The notes under the pieces were generated by a model. The model saw only the letters and a program-made list of their open reading frames with translations. It had not been told where the DNA came from and did not search any database. From Apostichopus japonicus (lineage: Eukaryota > Echinodermata > Holothuroidea > Aspidochirotida > Stichopodidae), in assembly GCF_037975245.1 (NCBI RefSeq), contig NC_092573.1, forward strand, positions 13,476,001 to 13,540,000: a DNA stretch of 64,000 nt. The letters are read 5' to 3'. This document shows positions 52,169 to 64,000 of the stretch, piece by piece; position 1 is the stretch's first letter, and each line of letters begins with the position of its first letter. The translations under genes and the position numbers were made by a program.

Positions 52169-55100
52169 ATACGGAATTGGGATCCTAGGCCCGTGTAAAA
52201 ATTCCACCTTGGCGATGCCATTATAAACAAAGCAGTGTCTGTCATCCGATCGGCGCGATTCACACAGCCTGACAACAAACACCGACGCGCAGTGCTGTCT
52301 TCCAACCGTTCAGGCCACCACGCCAGCCTGGTGATTCTTGGGTCGAAATAATACTTAGAGTTCCAGATTCTTCCAAAACAATGTGATATGAATGCATACC
52401 ATGCCCCAATTGGAGTATTGTACATTCGCACAAAAGTTTAACCGTGAAAAAAAAAAAAAAACGGAAAAAAAAAACGAAAAAAAAAAAAACACGAAAAGAT
52501 AAGTAAAGCACACAGACACACACGAGACGTAAAATGACCTAACGCAGTGCTTGTTTTGGCATATTTCCAGTCACCACGATCGTTTTGAATGTCTTGATGT
52601 GGAACTTGCGCATAATTCAAAGTAGAGGTGATGTGCAAATAAGGAGGATTCAAGGAGGTGACACAGAACAGTTAAGAAATTCTGTGTTTTAATCTGGATA
52701 TGTTTCTCCGTGCGAGCGGACGGTTCAGTGTGCTTAACTTGCTCCTCTTCTAGCTCAAAGTCTAAACTGCGTCATGATATAGAAATGTGCATGCACCCTG
52801 GCAGGCCAAGCCCTGATCAGATACCAACGTGGGGGTATGATTTGTCAGTTGACAACTTCTAGCTATACTTTAGCGGACCCTAAACGTGACGGACTTAGTA
52901 CTGTGTAAGATAATGGAAGGATTACTTCTGGTACGACACCTACAACAGCTATAAAATAGAAAGCTCCTGATTAAAACCCTAAGAGGGCTGCCAACCGTGA
53001 CTGAAATAAACACCGTCGCGTTCTGACTTTACAGGGATGATAAAGGCCAGTCTCTTAACATTATAACATTAGCAATTCCGTTAGATTTGTACAGTTTTTC
53101 TGATCATAGAATAGTCACAATACTACGGTGGCTTAATAGGACATAGGAAAGGAAACAAGTCTGCTCAAATCTGAAAATTTGGACTTTTTGTCTCTACTTT
53201 TGGACTTTTGTTTTTGGATCTAAATTTTGAAGGGAAAAAAAGAGGCAACGTTTGAGATAAAAAGACAACATTGTGAGATTTGGGGACACTGTTTTTCTTT
53301 CCTATGTCCTTATTAAGCCACCGTACAATGCTGACATATTGTGCACACAAAATTAAACTGCCGCATGCAACCATCACAGTAGTCTACTGCTGTACACATG
53401 TAAGTAAAGGTTTAGTAGCTACAGCGTGATAGTCTGACGTCTATCTTGTCCGTGCGCGCATGCAAACAGTGATACAAGAGCGCTCACAAGAATATCAGCA
53501 CAAAATCAGAAGCGCGCGCTCCGAAATATTTGTCTGCATTGCATGCTGTACGTACATAATACCTCCGTGCGCGCGTGTGCGTTGATCTATATACGAGTGT
53601 TTACTATACCGTCATACACAGTGGATTTTCAATGGAAAATATTTGTTGTCATTTTGTAGGCGTTCATATCAACACGTACTGTACTGTACTGGGCAGTTCT
53701 CTCTCCATTGCAAGCAGTGTAGTCTAGACGTTGGATATATCTTGACGTCGTTCTTCGCCTTAATATAGTTGTTCGAACGACTCCAATGACGGCCCGGGGT
53801 TGCAGAGAAGAAAAGGACGACATTTGAAGACAGAGTAAACATAACGTGATTACGGTTAGTGATATTTTACATTACCCGAAGTTGTCTGAATGCATGTATG
53901 TCTGTCTGTGAAGTTAGCATATGTATAGTCTGCAACGTATACCTAGTCTAGGCCTATCAGTATATGCCTTACTTTTGACTTCAGTTTTATGCACAACGAG
54001 AACAGTGTTACGTCATGGACATGTACCTATTGGCAACTGAGGCATTTTGACGGCACTTAATGCTTTCTGGGATCAGTGTAGAAAAGTCTGTAGGAGAGTT
54101 AAAATATGTTCGGTCGGGATTGCGCCAGTAATATGTCGGTTACTTCTTGTATAGGTGCCAGACGTGGCACGAGAAGTTGAGAGCGCCACCGATGGTCATC
54201 TTCTACATGTCATCTATCCATTAGCGGCAGGGCTATTATTCACGATGTTACCATAGCAATGGAGCGTTAGATTCGAAACGGAGCTATTTTTAAACGAATA
54301 TACAAGTCCGATGGAATTGTCGTGAATTTCATATTTGTTTTGGTCATAATACGTTAAACATAGAGCAAAAGCTAGAAATTAGATATAGATTTATTCGACA
54401 ATGAGTAAAGTTTACCAGTAGAAAGTCCTAGTATGTCATAATTGAATCCTCCACGCTACTAGGTTTTATTCTCGGCTATGTCTGCTGTATCCGCATGATC
54501 TGCTTTGTGTACCGTCATGAATACCGCACATTTCGATCGTTTTTAATGCACGGAGAGCTCGTGGCATTGTTTATCACGTTACCGTACTTGTTTGTATCAC
54601 ACTGTCTTTCAAACGCCTGCCTCAGTAAATCAGCATTTAAGAAATGTTAAGTTGTTCTAACAGGAGCATAGCTCTTTCCACACTTAACTGTTTATAATAT
54701 AAAGGCTAAGTAATGACACAACATTCCCGAAGAACAAATATCATCAAGCTTGTCAGAAAAGATGTCGCGGTGGCCTTACACTGTACAAAAGAAGCATTTC
54801 TTTTTGCAGGTACAGTTTTCGTCCTTATGAATACTTTCATTCAAATTTCCAGTGAAAGGCGACGAGCGAGACAGAAATCAAATTTACCACTCAGGTCTTA
54901 AGTTCCGAATCGGTTTCTATTGACAAGTTGTGCAAAATATTGCAATGACCTACTTTGTTTACGCGAAACAAAATACCAAAATAGAGACAAACACCCCCCC
55001 CCCCTAAAAACAAAACAAAAAACAGACAAACAAAGCGAAACAAACTTAAAACACCATGCATAGACATGCAGATATCAACAACACCCCAAATATTAATAAT

Positions 55101-55443
55101 AATAATAAAAACATAAAATAAAATATTGCTTCGGCGGGGAGTCGAACCTAGGCAGACATGAGCATATATATTTAACCTTGAATAAAATGCGATAACTAAG
55201 CGAGAAAAAGACGAATAAAAAAAGGCAATAATAAATTTATATCATTATATTATAAAATTGAAGACAGAAAGCTAAAATTAACAAGAGATTACGCCTCATC
55301 GAGGCCATGGTTTCACTGAACGTTGAACATCAACCCAGTCCGAATCGACGTGAGCCCTCCATTGCAAGTCAGCTAGCCCACTTCTGGCCCGAAGGCCGGA
55401 CTCTAAACGTAATCTCCCGGATGCTTTTGCGAACTAAGGGAGG
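52169..55443 (-). repeat. Satellite unit B (inverted)
   Basis: Length 3275; C tract of 11 near 54994. One base is missing inside the TIR element near 53140 (AATAGGACAT instead of AATAGGGACAT), about 1.8 kb from the gap. Confidence 0.96.
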
Positions 55444-58400
55444 ATACGGAATTGGGATCCTAGGCCCGTGTAAAAATTCCACCTTGGCGATGCCATTATA
55501 AACAAAGCAGTGTCTGTCATCCGATCGGCGCGATTCACACAGCCTGACAACAAACACCGACGCGCAGTGCTGTCTTCCAACCGTTCAGGCCACCACGCCA
55601 GCCTGGTGATTCTTGGGTCGAAATAATACTTAGAGTTCCAGATTCTTCCAAAACAATGTGATATGAATGCATACCATGCCCCAATTGGAGTATTGTACAT
55701 TCGCACAAAAGTTTAACCGTGAAAAAAAAAAAAAAACGGAAAAAAAAAACGAAAAAAAAAAAAACACGAAAAGATAAGTAAAGCACACAGACACACACGA
55801 GACGTAAAATGACCTAACGCAGTGCTTGTTTTGGCATATTTCCAGTCACCACGATCGTTTTGAATGTCTTGATGTGGAACTTGCGCATAATTCAAAGTAG
55901 AGGTGATGTGCAAATAAGGAGGATTCAAGGAGGTGACACAGAACAGTTAAGAAATTCTGTGTTTTAATCTGGATATGTTTCTCCGTGCGAGCGGACGGTT
56001 CAGTGTGCTTAACTTGCTCCTCTTCTAGCTCAAAGTCTAAACTGCGTCATGATATAGAAATGTGCATGCACCCTGGCAGGCCAAGCCCTGATCAGATACC
56101 AACGTGGGGGTATGATTTGTCAGTTGACAACTTCTAGCTATACTTTAGCGGACCCTAAACGTGACGGACTTAGTACTGTGTAAGATAATGGAAGGATTAC
56201 TTCTGGTACGACACCTACAACAGCTATAAAATAGAAAGCTCCTGATTAAAACCCTAAGAGGGCTGCCAACCGTGACTGAAATAAACACCGTCGCGTTCTG
56301 ACTTTACAGGGATGATAAAGGCCAGTCTCTTAACATTATAACATTAGCAATTCCGTTAGATTTGTACAGTTTTTCTGATCATAGAATAGTCACAATACTA
56401 CGGTGGCTTAATAGGGACATAGGAAAGGAAACAAGTCTGCTCAAATCTGAAAATTTGGACTTTTTGTCTCTACTTTTGGACTTTTGTTTTTGGATCTAAA
56501 TTTTGAAGGGAAAAAAAGAGGCAACGTTTGAGATAAAAAGACAACATTGTGAGATTTGGGGACACTGTTTTTCTTTCCTATGTCCTTATTAAGCCACCGT
56601 ACAATGCTGACATATTGTGCACACAAAATTAAACTGCCGCATGCAACCATCACAGTAGTCTACTGCTGTACACATGTAAGTAAAGGTTTAGTAGCTACAG
56701 CGTGATAGTCTGACGTCTATCTTGTCCGTGCGCGCATGCAAACAGTGATACAAGAGCGCTCACAAGAATATCAGCACAAAATCAGAAGCGCGCGCTCCGA
56801 AATATTTGTCTGCATTGCATGCTGTACGTACATAATACCTCCGTGCGCGCGTGTGCGTTGATCTATATACGAGTGTTTACTATACCGTCATACACAGTGG
56901 ATTTTCAATGGAAAATATTTGTTGTCATTTTGTAGGCGTTCATATCAACACGTACTGTACTGTACTGGGCAGTTCTCTCTCCATTGCAAGCAGTGTAGTC
57001 TAGACGTTGGATATATCTTGACGTCGTTCTTCGCCTTAATATAGTTGTTCGAACGACTCCAATGACGGCCCGGGGTTGCAGAGAAGAAAAGGACGACATT
57101 TGAAGACAGAGTAAACATAACGTGATTACGGTTAGTGATATTTTACATTACCCGAAGTTGTCTGAATGCATGTATGTCTGTCTGTGAAGTTAGCATATGT
57201 ATAGTCTGCAACGTATACCTAGTCTAGGCCTATCAGTATATGCCTTACTTTTGACTTCAGTTTTATGCACAACGAGAACAGTGTTACGTCATGGACATGT
57301 ACCTATTGGCAACTGAGGCATTTTGACGGCACTTAATGCTTTCTGGGATCAGTGTAGAAAAGTCTGTAGGAGAGTTAAAATATGTTCGGTCGGGATTGCG
57401 CCAGTAATATGTCGGTTACTTCTTGTATAGGTGCCAGACGTGGCACGAGAAGTTGAGAGCGCCACCGATGGTCATCTTCTACATGTCATCTATCCATTAG
57501 CGGCAGGGCTATTATTCACGATGTTACCATAGCAATGGAGCGTTAGATTCGAAACGGAGCTATTTTTAAACGAATATACAAGTCCGATGGAATTGTCGTG
57601 AATTTCATATTTGTTTTGGTCATAATACGTTAAACATAGAGCAAAAGCTAGAAATTAGATATAGATTTATTCGACAATGAGTAAAGTTTACCAGTAGAAA
57701 GTCCTAGTATGTCATAATTGAATCCTCCACGCTACTAGGTTTTATTCTCGGCTATGTCTGCTGTATCCGCATGATCTGCTTTGTGTACCGTCATGAATAC
57801 CGCACATTTCGATCGTTTTTAATGCACGGAGAGCTCGTGGCATTGTTTATCACGTTACCGTACTTGTTTGTATCACACTGTCTTTCAAACGCCTGCCTCA
57901 GTAAATCAGCATTTAAGAAATGTTAAGTTGTTCTAACAGGAGCATAGCTCTTTCCACACTTAACTGTTTATAATATAAAGGCTAAGTAATGACACAACAT
58001 TCCCGAAGAACAAATATCATCAAGCTTGTCAGAAAAGATGTCGCGGTGGCCTTACACTGTACAAAAGAAGCATTTCTTTTTGCAGGTACAGTTTTCGTCC
58101 TTATGAATACTTTCATTCAAATTTCCAGTGAAAGGCGACGAGCGAGACAGAAATCAAATTTACCACTCAGGTCTTAAGTTCCGAATCGGTTTCTATTGAC
58201 AAGTTGTGCAAAATATTGCAATGACCTACTTTGTTTACGCGAAACAAAATACCAAAATAGAGACAAACACCCCCCCCCCTAAAAACAAAACAAAAAACAG
58301 ACAAACAAAGCGAAACAAACTTAAAACACCATGCATAGACATGCAGATATCAACAACACCCCAAATATTAATAATAATAATAAAAACATAAAATAAAATA

Positions 58401-58718
58401 TTGCTTCGGCGGGGAGTCGAACCTAGGCAGACATGAGCATATATATTTAACCTTGAATAAAATGCGATAACTAAGCGAGAAAAAGACGAATAAAAAAAGG
58501 CAATAATAAATTTATATCATTATATTATAAAATTGAAGACAGAAAGCTAAAATTAACAAGAGATTACGCCTCATCGAGGCCATGGTTTCACTGAACGTTG
58601 AACATCAACCCAGTCCGAATCGACGTGAGCCCTCCATTGCAAGTCAGCTAGCCCACTTCTGGCCCGAAGGCCGGACTCTAAACGTAATCTCCCGGATGCT
58701 TTTGCGAACTAAGGGAGG
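55444..58718 (-). repeat. Satellite unit C (inverted)
   Basis: Length 3275; C tract of 10 near 58270. No private change noticed. Confidence 0.96.
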
Positions 58719-61700
58719 ATACGGAATTGGGATCCTAGGCCCGTGTAAAAATTCCACCTTGGCGATGCCATTATAAACAAAGCAGTGTCTGTCATCCGAT
58801 CGGCGCGATTCACACAGCCTGACAACAAACACCGACGCGCAGTGCTGTCTTCCAACCGTTCAGGCCACCACGCCAGCCTGGTGATTCTTGGGTCGAAATA
58901 ATACTTAGAGTTCCAGATTCTTCCAAAACAATGTGATATGAATGCATACCATGCCCCAATTGGAGTATTGTACATTCGCACAAAAGTTTAACCGTGAAAA
59001 AAAAAAAAAAACGGAAAAAAAAAACGAAAAAAAAAAAAACACGAAAAGATAAGTAAAGCACACAGACACACACGAGACGTAAAATGACCTAACGCAGTGC
59101 TTGTTTTGGCATATTTCCAGTCACCACGATCGTTTTGAATGTCTTGATGTGGAACTTGCGCATAATTCAAAGTAGAGGTGATGTGCAAATAAGGAGGATT
59201 CAAGGAGGTGACACAGAACAGTTAAGAAATTCTGTGTTTTAATCTGGATATGTTTCTCCGTGCGAGCGGACGGTTCAGTGTGCTTAACTTGCTCCTCTTC
59301 TAGCTCAAAGTCTAAACTGCGTCATGATATAGAAATGTGCATGCACCCTGGCAGGCCAAGCCCTGATCAGATACCAACGTGGGGGTATGATTTGTCAGTT
59401 GACAACTTCTAGCTATACTTTAGCGGACCCTAAACGTGACGGACTTAGTACTGTGTAAGATAATGGAAGGATTACTTCTGGTACGACACCTACAACAGCT
59501 ATAAAATAGAAAGCTCCTGATTAAAACCCTAAGAGGGCTGCCAACCGTGACTGAAATAAACACCGTCGCGTTCTGACTTTACAGGGATGATAAAGGCCAG
59601 TCTCTTAACATTATAACATTAGCAATTCCGTTAGATTTGTACAGTTTTTCTGATCATAGAATAGTCACAATACTACGGTGGCTTAATAGGGACATAGGAA
59701 AGGAAACAAGTCTGCTCAAATCTGAAAATTTGGACTTTTTGTCTCTACTTTTGGACTTTTGTTTTTGGATCTAAATTTTGAAGGGAAAAAAAGAGGCAAC
59801 GTTTGAGATAAAAAGACAACATTGTGAGATTTGGGGACACTGTTTTTCTTTCCTATGTCCTTATTAAGCCACCGTACAATGCTGACATATTGTGCACACA
59901 AAATTAAACTGCCGCATGCAACCATCACAGTAGTCTACTGCTGTACACATGTAAGTAAAGGTTTAGTAGCTACAGCGTGATAGTCTGACGTCTATCTTGT
60001 CCGTGCGCGCATGCAAACAGTGATACAAGAGCGCTCACAAGAATATCAGCACAAAATCAGAAGCGCGCGCTCCGAAATATTTGTCTGCATTGCATGCTGT
60101 ACGTACATAATACCTCCGTGCGCGCGTGTGCGTTGATCTATATACGAGTGTTTACTATACCGTCATACACAGTGGATTTTCAATGGAAAATATTTGTTGT
60201 CATTTTGTAGGCGTTCATATCAACACGTACTGTACTGTACTGGGCAGTTCTCTCTCCATTGCAAGCAGTGTAGTCTAGACGTTGGATATATCTTGACGTC
60301 GTTCTTCGCCTTAATATAGTTGTTCGAACGACTCCAATGACGGCCCGGGGTTGCAGAGAAGAAAAGGACGACATTTGAAGACAGAGTAAACATAACGTGA
60401 TTACGGTTAGTGATATTTTACATTACCCGAAGTTGTCTGAATGCATGTATGTCTGTCTGTGAAGTTAGCATATGTATAGTCTGCAACGTATACCTAGTCT
60501 AGGCCTATCAGTATATGCCTTACTTTTGACTTCAGTTTTATGCACAACGAGAACAGTGTTACGTCATGGACATGTACCTATTGGCAACTGAGGCATTTTG
60601 ACGGCACTTAATGCTTTCTGGGATCAGTGTAGAAAAGTCTGTAGGAGAGTTAAAATATGTTCGGTCGGGATTGCGCCAGTAATATGTCGGTTACTTCTTG
60701 TATAGGTGCCAGACGTGGCACGAGAAGTTGAGAGCGCCACCGATGGTCATCTTCTACATGTCATCTATCCATTAGCGGCAGGGCTATTATTCACGATGTT
60801 ACCATAGCAATGGAGCGTTAGATTCGAAACGGAGCTATTTTTAAACGAATATACAAGTCCGATGGAATTGTCGTGAATTTCATATTTGTTTTGGTCATAA
60901 TACGTTAAACATAGAGCAAAAGCTAGAAATTAGATATAGATTTATTCGACAATGAGTAAAGTTTACCAGTAGAAAGTCCTAGTATGTCATAATTGAATCC
61001 TCCACGCTACTAGGTTTTATTCTCGGCTATGTCTGCTGTATCCGCATGATCTGCTTTGTGTACCGTCATGAATACCGCACATTTCGATCGTTTTTAATGC
61101 ACGGAGAGCTCGTGGCATTGTTTATCACGTTACCGTACTTGTTTGTATCACACTGTCTTTCAAACGCCTGCCTCAGTAAATCAGCATTTAAGAAATGTTA
61201 AGTTGTTCTAACAGGAGCATAGCTCTTTCCACACTTAACTGTTTATAATATAAAGGCTAAGTAATGACACAACATTCCCGAAGAACAAATATCATCAAGC
61301 TTGTCAGAAAAGATGTCGCGGTGGCCTTACACTGTACAAAAGAAGCATTTCTTTTTGCAGGTACAGTTTTCGTCCTTATGAATACTTTCATTCAAATTTC
61401 CAGTGAAAGGCGACGAGCGAGACAGAAATCAAATTTACCACTCAGGTCTTAAGTTCCGAATCGGTTTCTATTGACAAGTTGTGCAAAATATTGCAATGAC
61501 CTACTTTGTTTACGCGAAACAAAATACCAAAATAGAGACAAACACCCCCCCCCCCTAAAAACAAAACAAAAAACAGACAAACAAAGCGAAACAAACTTAA
61601 AACACCATGCATAGACATGCAGATATCAACAACACCCCAAATATTAATAATAATAATAAAAACATAAAATAAAATATTGCTTCGGCGGGGAGTCGAACCT

Positions 61701-61994
61701 AGGCAGACATGAGCATATATATTTAACCTTGAATAAAATGCGATAACTAAGCGAGAAAAAGACGAATAAAAAAAGGCAATAATAAATTTATATCATTATA
61801 TTATAAAATTGAAGACAGAAAGCTAAAATTAACAAGAGATTACGCCTCATCGAGGCCATGGTTTCACTGAACGTTGAACATCAACCCAGTCCGAATCGAC
61901 GTGAGCCCTCCATTGCAAGTCAGCTAGCCCACTTCTGGCCCGAAGGCCGGACTCTAAACGTAATCTCCCGGATGCTTTTGCGAACTAAGGGAGG
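58719..61994 (-). repeat. Satellite unit D (inverted)
   Basis: Length 3276; C tract of 11 near 61545. No private change noticed. Confidence 0.96.
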
Positions 61995-64000
61995 ATACGG
62001 AATTGGGATCCTAGGCCCGTGTAAAAATTCCACCTTGGCGATGCCATTATAAACAAAGCAGTGTCTGTCATCCGATCGGCGCGATTCACACAGCCTGACA
62101 ACAAACACCGACGCGCAGTGCTGTCTTCCAACCGTTCAGGCCACCACGCCAGCCTGGTGATTCTTGGGTCGAAATAATACTTAGAGTTCCAGATTCTTCC
62201 AAAACAATGTGATATGAATGCATACCATGCCCCAATTGGAGTATTGTACATTCGCACAAAAGTTTAACCGTGAAAAAAAAAAAAAAACGGAAAAAAAAAA
62301 CGAAAAAAAAAAAAACACGAAAAGATAAGTAAAGCACACAGACACACACGAGACGTAAAATGACCTAACGCAGTGCTTGTTTTGGCATATTTCCAGTCAC
62401 CACGATCGTTTTGAATGTCTTGATGTGGAACTTGCGCATAATTCAAAGTAGAGGTGATGTGCAAATAAGGAGGATTCAAGGAGGTGACACAGAACAGTTA
62501 AGAAATTCTGTGTTTTAATCTGGATATGTTTCTCCGTGCGAGCGGACGGTTCAGTGTGCTTAACTTGCTCCTCTTCTAGCTCAAAGTCTAAACTGCGTCA
62601 TGATATAGAAATGTGCATGCACCCTGGCAGGCCAAGCCCTGATCAGATACCAACGTGGGGGTATGATTTGTCAGTTGACAACTTCTAGCTATACTTTAGC
62701 GGACCCTAAACGTGACGGACTTAGTACTGTGTAAGATAATGGAAGGATTACTTCTGGTACGACACCTACAACAGCTATAAAATAGAAAGCTCCTGATTAA
62801 AACCCTAAGAGGGCTGCCAACCGTGACTGAAATAAACACCGTCGCGTTCTGACTTTACAGGGATGATAAAGGCCAGTCTCTTAACATTATAACATTAGCA
62901 ATTCCGTTAGATTTGTACAGTTTTTCTGATCATAGAATAGTCACAATACTACGGTGGCTTAATAGGGACATAGGAAAGGAAACAAGTCTGCTCAAATCTG
63001 AAAATTTGGACTTTTTGTCTCTACTTTTGGACTTTTGTTTTTGGATCTAAATTTTGAAGGGAAAAAAAGAGGCAACGTTTGAGATAAAAAGACAACATTG
63101 TGAGATTTGGGGACACTGTTTTTCTTTCCTATGTCCTTATTAAGCCACCGTACAATGCTGACATATTGTGCACACAAAATTAAACTGCCGCATGCAACCA
63201 TCACAGTAGTCTACTGCTGTACACATGTAAGTAAAGGTTTAGTAGCTACAGCGTGATAGTCTGACGTCTATCTTGTCCGTGCGCGCATGCAAACAGTGAT
63301 ACAAGAGCGCTCACAAGAATATCAGCACAAAATCAGAAGCGCGCGCTCCGAAATATTTGTCTGCATTGCATGCTGTACGTACATAATACCTCCGTGCGCG
63401 CGTGTGCGTTGATCTATATACGAGTGTTTACTATACCGTCATACACAGTGGATTTTCAATGGAAAATATTTGTTGTCATTTTGTAGGCGTTCATATCAAC
63501 ACGTACTGTACTGTACTGGGCAGTTCTCTCTCCATTGCAAGCAGTGTAGTCTAGACGTTGGATATATCTTGACGTCGTTCTTCGCCTTAATATAGTTGTT
63601 CGAACGACTCCAATGACGGCCCGGGGTTGCAGAGAAGAAAAGGACGACATTTGAAGACAGAGTAAACATAACGTGATTACGGTTAGTGATATTTTACATT
63701 ACCCGAAGTTGTCTGAATGCATGTATGTCTGTCTGTGAAGTTAGCATATGTATAGTCTGCAACGTATACCTAGTCTAGGCCTATCAGTATATGCCTTACT
63801 TTTGACTTCAGTTTTATGCACAACGAGAACAGTGTTACGTCATGGACATGTACCTATTGGCAACTGAGGCATTTTGACGGCACTTAATGCTTTCTGGGAT
63901 CAGTGTAGAAAAGTCTGTAGGAGAGTTAAAATATGTTCGGTCGGGATTGCGCCAGTAATATGTCGGTTACTTCTTGTATAGGTGCCAGACGTGGCACGAG
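61995..64000 (-). repeat. Satellite unit E (inverted, cut by the window edge)
   Basis: About 2.0 kb of a further inverted unit. It includes the T cluster, the TIR element (62952-63150) and the palindrome region, and ends before the poly-G tract. Confidence 0.96.

Larger units (their letters stand above)
51332..64000 (-). repeat. Inverted tandem array of the same satellite unit
   Basis: The reverse complement of the unit marker (CTAAGGGAGG) ends at 52168, 55443, 58718 and 61994. Unit sequence, TIR element, T cluster (here A15/A10/A13) and tRNA-like relic all appear reverse-complemented. The array runs off the right edge of the window. Confidence 0.98.

Noticed and set aside
1-64000. rDNA, 5S, spliced-leader or U-snRNA tandem cluster
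   Set aside because: I looked for conserved strings of 5S, U1, U2, U5, U6, 7SK and SRP RNA in the unit and recognised none. A diverged or lineage-specific RNA is not excluded.
1-64000. CRISPR array or prokaryotic mobile island
   Set aside because: The repeat unit is 3.28 kb with no short direct repeats and spacers, no cas-like frames and no operon structure.

Overview
The whole window is one long satellite array with no recognisable protein-coding gene. A unit of about 3.28 kb is repeated head to tail on the + strand from 1 to 51231 (15 complete units and one partial). It then stops at a run of exactly 100 Ns (51232-51331). The same unit resumes in the opposite orientation from 51332 to 64000 (one partial, three complete, one partial). 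The unit boundaries used here are arbitrary and follow the first base of the window. Complete units are 3275-3279 bp. Their length is 3265 plus the length of one poly-G tract (10-14 G), plus 2 in two units with an extra TA, minus 1 in the unit next to the gap on the inverted side.

The sequence looks like a eukaryotic, probably metazoan, nuclear genome. It is a kilobase-scale non-coding tandem array, each unit carries a small TIR transposon (MITE-like), there are long T and G homopolymers and ATT microsatellites, and there is a decayed tRNA-like segment. There are no prokaryotic operons. I cannot name the species. No ATG-initiated reading frame reaches 90 codons. The short frames are preserved between units only because the units themselves are almost identical.

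Order within one unit (unit 1 coordinates): a roughly 130-nt segment with nested complementary stems and a C(UUCG)G hairpin (28-159); AT-rich sequence; a tRNA-Gly-like relic with an intact B box (243-317); an ATT microsatellite and the variable poly-G tract; about 700 bp with nothing recognisable; an RFX X-box-like dyad and several short perfect palindromes (1185-1503); alternating purine-pyrimidine tracts prone to Z-DNA (1863-1993); a 199-bp TIR element with a TA target duplication (2122-2320); about 600 bp with nothing recognisable; a T13/T10/T15 cluster (2957-2999); and a less T-rich segment of about 280 bp leading into the next unit.

The main biological signals are the extreme homogeneity of the array (recent amplification or conversion), a dimeric sub-pattern in units 5-8, the convergent inversion at the gap, and the structured-RNA candidate present in every unit. 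The inversion may be a scaffolding artefact: the gap has a conventional placeholder length, and the private single-base and dinucleotide indels of the array cluster within about 2 kb of it. I did not align every base of every unit; identity statements rest on unit lengths, reading-frame translations and line-by-line comparison.
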